Below, one piece after another: positions 1 to 4,910 of a stretch of DNA of 10,174 nt. A program made the position numbers and the translations under genes. The stretch is taken from the NCBI GenBank assembly GCA_005888425.1, contig VAZF01000198.1:1-10174 (forward strand), read 5' to 3'. The DNA comes from Alphaproteobacteria bacterium (GTDB taxonomy: Bacteria > Pseudomonadota > Alphaproteobacteria > ATCC43930 > CGMCC-115725). Each line of letters begins with the position of its first letter. Position 1 is the first letter of the stretch. The notes under the pieces were generated by a model. The model was not told the origin of the DNA and did not search any database. It saw only the letters and a list, made by a program, of their open reading frames with translations.

Positions 1-268
1 TCTCGTTGAGCCGGAGCTTCAGCTTTTCGTCGAGCGGGAGCGCGTGAAAGCGGCGCGAGGCCGCAAAGGCGCGTTTGATCAGCGCCTCCGGCACGCCGTG
101 GTTCAGCGCGTAGAAAAAGCCGACATTCTCGCAGGCGTGGCGCACGACCGCGGCGGTGCGTTCCAGCGCGCTCGACTCACCGGCAAAGCATGGCGCGAAA
201 TCGACGACCGGGATCTGCGCCGCCGCCGCTTCATAATCTTTGACGCCCTGCTCCTGAAACAGATTCAC
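1..268 (-). CDS. 2-oxoglutarate/Fe(II)-dependent oxygenase, isopenicillin-N-synthase-like; N-terminal part only
   Basis: The visible 89 residues match the N-terminal DIOX_N domain of non-haem dioxygenases: IPVVDFAPCF near residues 19-28, then an H-AC-NVGFFY segment and the family hallmark NHGVPEALI, then a helix ending FHALPLDEKLKLR. The catalytic 2OG-Fe(II) domain (HxD…H) would lie left of position 1 and is not visible. The start is GTG at 268-266. An in-frame TAA at 298-296 limits the gene and no other start lies between. A GGAG sits 6-7 nt upstream of the GTG, which supports it. Family members hydroxylate or oxidise small molecules using 2-oxoglutarate or cyclise peptides; the substrate here is unknown. 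The gene is divergent from the crotonase gene and shares an 87-bp promoter region with it. Confidence 0.85.
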   Translation of the reverse strand, partial: MNLFQEQGVKDYEAAAAQIPVVDFAPCFAGESSALERTAAVVRHACENVGFFYALNHGVPEALIKRAFAASRRFHALPLDEKLKLRLNE

Positions 269-286
269 CGCCGGCTCCGGCCCGCC

Positions 287-314
287 TCGACCCGATTATC
301 TCGACCCGATTATA
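287..314. repeat. 14-bp tandem duplication in the divergent promoter region
   Basis: Two adjacent copies of TCGACCCGATTAT(C/A), at 287-300 and 301-314, are identical in 13 of 14 positions. On the minus strand each copy begins with a -10-like box: TATAAT (314-309, a perfect consensus) and GATAAT (300-295). Both point toward the oxygenase gene. No good -35 is visible 17 bp upstream. The duplication also provides the in-frame TAA just before the oxygenase start. Confidence 0.9.
295..314 (-). promoter_or_regulatory. Putative tandem -10 boxes of the oxygenase promoter
   Basis: TATAAT at 314-309 and GATAAT at 300-295 read toward the oxygenase. Predicted transcript starts would fall near 302 and 288, giving leaders of roughly 20-35 nt that include the GGAG ribosome site. 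On the plus strand, TCGACC (287-292) and TATATA (311-316), 18 bp apart, could serve the crotonase gene. The promoters are inferred from sequence only, and the -35 elements are poor. Confidence 0.4.
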
Positions 315-355
315 TAGCCCCTTCCGCCCGCCGGAGTGATGGAAAGGATGTAGCT

Positions 356-1093
356 ATGAGCGTCGTCAGCATCGAGGAGCGCGGCCCGGTCTCGATCATC
401 GCCATCAACCGGCCGGAAAAGCGCAACGCGATCAACAAGGCGGTGGCGATCGAGTTGCAGGAGGCGTTCGCCGGCTTCGACCGCTCCGACCAGCGCGTCG
501 CGATCCTGACCGGCCGGGGCGGGCGCGCCTTCTCGGCCGGCGCCGATGTGACCGATCTCCCCGAATTGTGGCGTTGCGTGCCCACGGTGGGCATCGCGAC
601 CGACAAGCCGATCATCGCCGCGGTCTCGGGCTGGTGTATCGGCGGCGGTCTCGTCATGGCGATGATGTGCGACCTCCTCGTCGCCGCCGAGAACGCGAAA
701 TTCTCCTACCCCGAGGGCAAGGTCGGCATCACCGGCGGCATGATCGCGGGCCTCGCGGCGCGCATCCCGCACAAGCTGGCGATGGAGATGATGCTCTTGG
801 GCGAGCCGATCGGCGCCGAGCGCGCCTACCAGATCGGACTGGCCAACCGCGTCGTGCCGGACGGCGGCGAGATCGAGGCGGCGGTCGCGATGGCCGAGAA
901 GATCATCGACCTCGCGCCTTTGGCGCTGGCGACGATGAAGCGGTTCGTCAATGGCGGGGTGTTGCCGAAAGGGCCGGCGGAATTGGCGGCGCGTTACGGG
1001 GCGGAGCTCGCCTCGGTGCGCAACAGCGCCGATGCGGCCGAAGGGGTGCGGGCCTTCAAGGAAAAGCGGCGGCCGAAATACCGGGGTCGCTGA
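356..1093 (+). CDS. Enoyl-CoA hydratase/isomerase (crotonase) family protein
   Basis: This 245-aa protein is typical in length for the crotonase superfamily, whose members act on acyl-CoA thioesters in the cytoplasm. Visible landmarks are INRPEKRNAIN (17-27), the first oxyanion-hole segment AFSAGAD (58-64), KPIIAAVSGWCIGGG (84-98) with the second oxyanion glycine, and the PEGKVGI segment (119-125). In classical hydratases two glutamates add water. The second aligns with Glu120 here. The first, usually in GGGxELAL, is Val100 (GGGLVMAMMCD). This suggests an isomerase or another crotonase reaction rather than a standard hydratase. ATG 356 is chosen because GGAAAGG ends 8 nt upstream and the family N-terminus begins there. 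The frame stays open upstream to position 44, but that part overlaps the antisense oxygenase and is not family-like. Confidence 0.93.
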   Translation: MSVVSIEERGPVSIIAINRPEKRNAINKAVAIELQEAFAGFDRSDQRVAILTGRGGRAFSAGADVTDLPELWRCVPTVGIATDKPIIAAVSGWCIGGGLVMAMMCDLLVAAENAKFSYPEGKVGITGGMIAGLAARIPHKLAMEMMLLGEPIGAERAYQIGLANRVVPDGGEIEAAVAMAEKIIDLAPLALATMKRFVNGGVLPKGPAELAARYGAELASVRNSADAAEGVRAFKEKRRPKYRGR

Positions 1094-1100
1094 GGGGCGG

Positions 1101-1137
1101 AGCGTTGAGAGCGATTCGCGATCGCTCTCACGACGCT
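1101..1137. terminator. Bidirectional hairpin between convergent genes
   Basis: A perfect 10-bp stem, TGAGAGCGAT (1106-1115) with ATCGCTCTCA (1121-1130), closes a 5-nt loop TCGCG. It is extended by AGCGT (1101-1105) with ACGCT (1133-1137), leaving a 2-nt bulge. It lies 7 nt after the crotonase stop and overlaps the last codons of the convergent small gene, so it could stop transcription both ways. No long T tract follows, so it is not a textbook intrinsic terminator. Confidence 0.65.
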
Positions 1138-1328
1138 TGGATTTGTTGGTAACGAAGCAGCTTCTCCTGCCGCGCCGCTTCGCGGGCCGCGTCATAGTCG
1201 CGCAGGGCGGCGCGGTCGGCCTCGGGGACGTTGCCGTGGGTCGGGACGGCGCAGGCTGTCGGGCAGCGCGTCACGCCCTTTTTGCGCAAAAACTCAGCAA
1301 CTGCCACGGCATATTCATTCTCGGACAT
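1128..1328 (-). CDS. Small conserved-looking protein with CPTAC motif, function unknown
   Basis: A 66-aa protein starts at ATG 1328-1326, with GGGAG 8 nt upstream. It has a short helical N-terminus (EYAVAVAEFLRKKGV), then TRCPTACAVPT with Cys22 and Cys26, then a charged, probably helical C-terminus (ADRAALRDYDAAREAARQEKL). There is no signal peptide or membrane segment. The GVTRCPTAC…PT pattern resembles small hypothetical proteins I associate with Hyphomicrobiales, but I cannot assign a function. A metal- or redox-related role for the two cysteines is only a possibility. The gene is convergent with the crotonase and divergent from the metallo-hydrolase. Confidence 0.72.
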   Translation of the reverse strand: MSENEYAVAVAEFLRKKGVTRCPTACAVPTHGNVPEADRAALRDYDAAREAARQEKLLRYQQIQAS

Positions 1329-1371
1329 GGGGGGAACTCCCTCGCTGGGGTAAGCGATGGGCGTCTTATTA

Positions 1372-1389
1372 GCGTTAAGGTGTTAACGC
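1372..1389. promoter_or_regulatory. AT-rich dyad in the 181-bp divergent region
   Basis: GCGTTAA (1372-1378) and TTAACGC (1383-1389) form a perfect 7-bp inverted repeat around GGTG. It lies 44 bp upstream of the small gene and about 120 bp upstream of the metallo-hydrolase. It could be an operator for either gene or a simple hairpin. The TTAA boxes are 4 bp apart, so it is not a classical CtrA site (TTAA-N7-TTAA). Confidence 0.4.
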
Positions 1390-1451
1390 CGGGTTGAGGC
1401 AAACATGCCAAAAAAGCTGGCGAAGCGCGGCCAGGCGCGGCGATGCGGCTT

Positions 1452-1480
1452 TTGCGTTATCTTCACCCCCCATATTTTAT
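1452..1480 (+). promoter_or_regulatory. Weak putative promoter of the metallo-hydrolase gene
   Basis: TTGCGT (1452-1457) and TTTTAT (1475-1480) are 17 bp apart and end 30 bp before the TTG start. The stretch around 1471-1483 is unusually AT-rich for this genome. Only a loose match to a sigma-70-type promoter. Confidence 0.3.
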
Positions 1481-1509
1481 GTAACGCGATGGCATAAGCG
1501 GGATCCGCC

Positions 1510-2235
1510 TTGGGCAACCCAGATTTCACGGTCCGGTTTTGGGGCGTGCGCGGCAGCATACCGTGCCCGGGGCCGGAGACCGTGCGCTATGGCGGCAACA
1601 CCGCCTGTGTCGAGATGCGCTGCGGCGACCGTCTGCTGATCTTCGACGGCGGCTCGGGGCTGCGGCCGCTCGGCAATGCGCTGATGCGCAACGGCCAGCG
1701 CCTGCATTTCGACCTGTTCTACAGCCACACCCACCTCGATCACATCGTCGGCGTGCCGTTTTTCGCGCCGTGCTACCAGGCGCACAGCGACATCCGCTTC
1801 TGGGCCGGGCATCTGAAGCCGGACTCCGGCATCGAGGAGGTGTTGCGCAAGATGATGCAGGCGCCGCTCTTCCCGGTGCCGCTCGACATCTTCGCCGCGA
1901 AGACGAAATTCCGCGATTTTGCTGCCGGCGAAGAACTGCACCCTCATCCCGGCATCACGATCCGCACCGGCCCGCTGAACCATGTCGATCGCGCCGATCT
2001 GATGATCTACGACGCCACTTACACCGACGAGGAATACCCGTCGCATCACGACTGGGGCCATTCGACCTGGCAAGAGGCGGTGCGCCTTGCAGAGGCGGCC
2101 CAGGTCAAGACGCTCGCGATTTTTCACCACGACCCCGACCACGACGACGCCTTTATGGACCGGGTCGCGGCCGAGGCCGCCGCGATGCGCCCGGGGACGA
2201 TCGTCGCCAAGGAAGGCCTCGTCCTCAGCCTCTGA
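1510..2235 (+). CDS. Metallo-beta-lactamase-fold hydrolase with apparent internal deletion
   Basis: The 241-aa product begins with the subfamily signature WGVRGSIPCPGPETVRYGGN (residues 11-30). It carries the metal motif SHTHLDH (His73, His75, Asp77, His78), GPLNH (His158) and FHHDP (205-209). The C-terminal GWGHSTWQE-like segment (DWGHSTWQEA) and HDDAFMDRVA are intact. Relatives usually have about 35 more residues between PLNH and ADLMIYDATYT, including a TDTE-type segment that supplies the metal-bridging Asp. Here His158 is followed directly by VDRADLMIYDATYT, with the frame kept. The protein may therefore be impaired in binding its second metal. The start is TTG at 1510: an in-frame TAA at 1495-1497 excludes earlier starts, and the next candidate (GTG 1546) would cut the signature. 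The ribosome site is weak. The related PhnP/RNase Z group acts on phosphodiesters; the substrate here is unknown. Confidence 0.88.
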   Translation: MGNPDFTVRFWGVRGSIPCPGPETVRYGGNTACVEMRCGDRLLIFDGGSGLRPLGNALMRNGQRLHFDLFYSHTHLDHIVGVPFFAPCYQAHSDIRFWAGHLKPDSGIEEVLRKMMQAPLFPVPLDIFAAKTKFRDFAAGEELHPHPGITIRTGPLNHVDRADLMIYDATYTDEEYPSHHDWGHSTWQEAVRLAEAAQVKTLAIFHHDPDHDDAFMDRVAAEAAAMRPGTIVAKEGLVLSL

Positions 2236-2260
2236 CGCCGCTCCATACGGCGGAAAAGCG

Positions 2261-2338
2261 CGCGGATAATTCCAGACCGTTCGTCCGGCGAAAGCCGGCA
2301 CCCGCTCTTCAGCCGTCTCGGCCCCCGCGGCTCCCGAG
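2261..2338. repeat. Hairpin repeat (REP-like) after the metallo-hydrolase gene
   Basis: CCGGC-GAAA-GCCGG (2285-2298) is a 5-bp stem with a GNRA-type tetraloop. Its context, CGTCCGGCGAAAGCCGGCAC, is like the dispersed 'ccggcgaaagccgg' intergenic repeats common in alphaproteobacteria. CTCGG/CCGAG (2317-2321, 2334-2338) can form a second weak hairpin. It lies in a convergent gap, so it may also act as a terminator. Confidence 0.55.
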
Positions 2339-2369
2339 CGCCCCTGGCGCGCAGCAGCTATGCGTCCCT

Positions 2370-2408
2370 GTTCATCTTTTGTTCCCGCAATCCGGATGCA
2401 AGTATGCT
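2370..2408 (+). promoter_or_regulatory. Putative LexA (SOS) box overlapping an orphan promoter
   Basis: GTTC (2370-2373), seven bases ATCTTTT, then GTTC (2381-2384) matches exactly the GTTC-N7-GTTC site known for alphaproteobacterial LexA. TTGTTC (2379-2384) could be a -35, with TATGCT (2403-2408) as a -10 after 18 bp, so LexA would block RNA polymerase here. Downstream, GGGAG precedes a TTG at about 2452 that opens only a 23-codon frame, which runs into the antisense end of the permease gene. No real gene follows on the plus strand. The motif alone is expected by chance roughly once in several such windows; its intergenic position and the nearby -10 raise its value. Confidence 0.45.
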
Positions 2409-2430
2409 ACAAGGCGCACAATCCGGATTG
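2388..2430. repeat. Paired ATCCGGAT palindromes, 31 bp centre to centre
   Basis: CAATCCGGATTG (2419-2430) is a perfect 12-bp palindrome. A second copy, CAATCCGGATG, starts at 2388 with the same ATCCGGAT core (2390-2397). The centres are 31 bp apart, close to three helical turns, as expected for a cooperative operator pair. They flank the TATGCT box of the putative orphan promoter. Confidence 0.6.
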
Positions 2431-2473
2431 GCAGGAAAAGGGAGAGCGGCGTTGGCCGCGGTTCGGCGCGCCC

Positions 2474-3691
2474 TCAGTGATAGGGGTCGGCGGCGTCGCG
2501 CAGCCCGTCGCCAAAAAAGTTGAACGCGAGGACGGTCAGGATGACCGGCACGACCGGCAGCATCAGCCAGGGATAGAGCGCGACGACACTGATATTCTGC
2601 GCCTCGTTGAGGAGCACGCCCCAGCTGGTGATCGGGGGCCGCAGGCCGAGCCCTAAAAACGACAGCGCCGTCTCGCCGAGGATCATCCCGGGGATGACCA
2701 AGGTCGCCGAGGCGATCAGGTGGCTCATAAAGCTCGGCAGCAAATGCCGCCCGATGATGCGCGCCGGGGTCGCGCCCATTAAGACGGCGGCGGTGCAGAA
2801 ATCTTCTTCGCGCAGGGCCAGGAGCTTCGACCGGACGGCGCGCGCCAGATGCGTCCACTCGATCATCCCGAGGATCAGCGTGATCCCGAAATAGACGAGG
2901 ATCGGGCTCCACGTCACCGGCAGGACCGCCGACAAGGCCATCCATAAGGGCAAATGCGGGAAGCTCTGGATCACCTCGATGCCGCGCTGGATCAGGATGT
3001 CGGTCCAGCCGCCGTAATAGCCGGCGATGCCGCCGATCAGGATGCCGAGCGTAAAGCTGACGATAACGCCGATCAGCCCGACCGTCAGCGAGATGCGCGC
3101 GCCGTAGACGATGCGCGACAGGAGATCGCGGCCGAGCCGGTCGGTGCCGAGCAGAAACAGCGTGCCGCCCTCGGCCGGGCAGATCAGGTGCAGATCGCCC
3201 GCGATATAGCCCCAGAACTTGTAGGGATCGCCGTGGCAGAACCAGCGGATCGGCTGTTGCTTCGACGGGTCCGGCGTGTAGACCCGGTGCAATTTCGTCA
3301 TGTCGAGGCGGTAATCGTAGCCGAGCACATGGGGCTTTGTGAGCCCACTCTCGTCGAACAGGCGCAGGCGTTGCGGCGGCGCGTAGATGAAATCGGTGTG
3401 GCGGCTGTCGAGCGCGTAGGGAGAGAGGAATTCGCAGAACAGGATGACGGTGTAGAACACCAGCAGCAGCGCGCCTGAGGCGACCGCGACCCGGTGGCGG
3501 CGAAACCGCATCCACATCAGCCGCCATTGCGAGGCGCGGTAGAACCGCTCCTGCTCCGCCGTCATGATGTCGACCGAATAGGGGTCGAACGGGGCAGGGG
3601 AGACGTAATGCGACATGGGCTCGTCGGCCGCGCTCATGCGCTGTGGCCGTTCCGGCGCCGGCGCTCCGGCATTGACCGTGATCTCGCTCAT
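2474..3691 (-). CDS. ABC transporter permease, DppC/OppC-like, with large periplasmic loop
   Basis: This 405-aa inner-membrane permease is longer than a usual DppC (about 300 aa). Residues 1-65 are a polar cytoplasmic tail. TM1 spans about 68-89. A periplasmic loop of about 110 residues follows, with Cys152 and Cys171 that might pair. The BPD_transp_1 core then starts with the class hallmark LGTDRLGRDLLSRIVYGARISL (181-202). The ATPase-contact (EAA-type) loop is around 298-320 (AAVLMGATPARIIGRHLLPS). The C-terminal FNFFGDGLRDAADPYH is typical. ATG 3691 is firm because an in-frame TGA lies at 3718-3716 and no other start lies between. This is the last gene of the importer operon and is coupled to the preceding permease through the 14-bp repeat. 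Confidence 0.95.
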   Translation of the reverse strand: MSEITVNAGAPAPERPQRMSAADEPMSHYVSPAPFDPYSVDIMTAEQERFYRASQWRLMWMRFRRHRVAVASGALLLVFYTVILFCEFLSPYALDSRHTDFIYAPPQRLRLFDESGLTKPHVLGYDYRLDMTKLHRVYTPDPSKQQPIRWFCHGDPYKFWGYIAGDLHLICPAEGGTLFLLGTDRLGRDLLSRIVYGARISLTVGLIGVIVSFTLGILIGGIAGYYGGWTDILIQRGIEVIQSFPHLPLWMALSAVLPVTWSPILVYFGITLILGMIEWTHLARAVRSKLLALREEDFCTAAVLMGATPARIIGRHLLPSFMSHLIASATLVIPGMILGETALSFLGLGLRPPITSWGVLLNEAQNISVVALYPWLMLPVVPVILTVLAFNFFGDGLRDAADPYH

Positions 3692-3733
3692 GCCCGCCTG
3701 CTCATGCGCGCTCGCTCATGCCCGGCCGCTCAT
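3689..3733 (-). repeat. 14-bp tandem repeat (3 units) that chains ATGA stop/start overlaps
   Basis: Read on the minus strand from the end of the upstream permease: ATGAGCGGCCGGGC, ATGAGCGAGCGCGC, ATGAGCAGGCGGGC, then the true start ATGAGCGAG. ATGs lie at 3733, 3719, 3705 and 3691, exactly 14 nt apart. Each of the first three opens a 5-codon frame (MSGRA, MSERA, MSRRA) whose TGA overlaps the next ATG. The upstream permease itself stops at the TGA (3732-3730) overlapping the first ATG. The structure is directly visible; its role in translational coupling is inferred. Confidence 0.9.
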
Positions 3734-4728
3734 GTTTGCCGACCGACATGGAGGCGGATGCGCGGGTCGAGCGCCGCCAATGCGAGGTCCGACAGGAACA
3801 CGCCGATGACCGTCAGAGACGCCATGAACATCAGGAAGGAGCCGGCGAGGAACATGTCCTGGCTGCGCAGCGCGTCGAGCAGCATCGGCCCGGTCGTCGG
3901 CAATGACATGACGATCGACACGACCGCGGCGCCCGAGATGACATGCGGCAACAGTGAGCCGATATCCGAGATGAACGGGTTCAGCGCGAGGCGCAGCGGG
4001 TACTTGAACAGCAGCTTGGTCGGGGGCAGACCCTTGGCTCGGGCCGTTACGACGTACTGCTTCTGCAATTCGTCGAGCAGATTGGCGCGCAATCGCCGGA
4101 TCATGCCGGCGGTGCCGGCGGTGCCAATAACGATGACCGGGATCCAGATATGGGCAAAGACCGACATGATCTTGCCCCAGCCCCACGGCGCATCGACATA
4201 GCGCGGGTCCATCAGCCCGCCCACCGAGATGCCGAAATAGACATTCGCGAAATAGACCAGCAGCAGCGCCAAGAGGAAGCTCGGCGTCGCGAGCCCGAGG
4301 AAGCCAAAAAACGTCAGCCCATAATCCGCCAGCGAGTATTGATGCGTCGCGGAGTAGACCCCGATCGGGAAGGCGACGAGGTAGGTGAAAACGATCGTCG
4401 TGAACGACACGAGAAAGGTCAGGAACAGGCGGTCGCCGACCACCCGGTTCACCGGCAGGTCGTAGAGGAACGAATAGCCCATATCGCCCTGAATGAGGCC
4501 GCCCACCCAGAACAGGTATTGCTCCCATAGGGGCCGGTCGAACCCGTATTGCGCCTTCAAAAATGCGATCTTGGCGAGGTTCGCCTTCTCGCCCTGGCTC
4601 TGCAATTCGGCGATGTAGGTCGAGAAATAGTCGCCGGGCGGCAGGTGGATGATGATGAAGATGAGGAGGCTGATGGCGATCAGCGTCGGGATCATGATCA
4701 GGATCCGGTGGACGAGATAGCCGAGCAT
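3730..4728 (-). CDS. ABC transporter permease, DppB/OppB-like
   Basis: A 332-aa inner-membrane permease with the usual DppB plan. TM1 lies about 8-29 (ILIMIPTLIAISLLIFIIIHL), followed by the PPGDYF motif and the QYGFDRPLWEQYLFWVGG segment (60-77) that precedes GDMGYSF. Further TM segments lie near 103-127, 138-162, 191-210, 262-280 and 297-320. The ATPase-contact loop is at about 225-252 (YVVTARAKGLPPTKLLFKYPLRLALN), and the C-terminus is ALDPRIRL. It pairs with the DppC-like permease to form the channel. ATG 4728 gives the standard N-terminus. AGAGG lies about 12 nt upstream, a little far. An AT-rich patch near 4796-4812 could hold an extra promoter, but I see no convincing boxes. Confidence 0.95.
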   Translation of the reverse strand: MLGYLVHRILIMIPTLIAISLLIFIIIHLPPGDYFSTYIAELQSQGEKANLAKIAFLKAQYGFDRPLWEQYLFWVGGLIQGDMGYSFLYDLPVNRVVGDRLFLTFLVSFTTIVFTYLVAFPIGVYSATHQYSLADYGLTFFGFLGLATPSFLLALLLVYFANVYFGISVGGLMDPRYVDAPWGWGKIMSVFAHIWIPVIVIGTAGTAGMIRRLRANLLDELQKQYVVTARAKGLPPTKLLFKYPLRLALNPFISDIGSLLPHVISGAAVVSIVMSLPTTGPMLLDALRSQDMFLAGSFLMFMASLTVIGVFLSDLALAALDPRIRLHVGRQT

Positions 4729-4842
4729 CGACGCTGTAAGCCTCTACCCTTCACTGCTGGCGTGACGATTACCTGTCCCGAGGCCCGCCGGCAATTTGAT
4801 TCATATTAATTCGCGCGCACCTGCCACCCGATGCGCCGACAG

Positions 4843-4888
4843 ACTATGGATTCCGGGCTCGCCGCGAGCGGCGCCCCGGAATGACGCC
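4843..4888. repeat. REP-type palindrome, single copy
   Basis: ATTCCGGG (4850-4857) pairs with CCCGGAAT (4875-4882), and inside it GCCGC-GA-GCGGC (4861-4872) forms a second stem. On the minus strand it reads GTCATTCCGGGGCGCCGC…GAGCCCGGAATCCATAG. This shares 18 nt exactly with the copy beginning at 6871. It lies between the binding-protein stop and the next permease start, so the transcript would carry a hairpin there. Confidence 0.85.
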
Positions 4889-4910
4889 CGTTCCGCTCCC
4901 ACGTCAGCCG

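Noticed and set aside
44..355. 104-residue N-terminal extension of the crotonase
   Set aside because: It overlaps the antisense oxygenase and the promoter repeat, and has no family similarity; ATG 356 has a good ribosome site.
296..1195. Minus-strand 299-codon frame opposite the crotonase
   Set aside because: Shadow frame with low-complexity His/Arg/Asp composition; the plus-strand crotonase is clear.
1372..1389. Possible CtrA binding site
   Set aside because: The two TTAA boxes are 4 bp apart rather than 7, so only a generic dyad is claimed.
1477..2301. Minus-strand 274-codon frame opposite the metallo-hydrolase
   Set aside because: Shadow frame; its start MPAFAGRTVW is merely the translation of a dispersed intergenic repeat.
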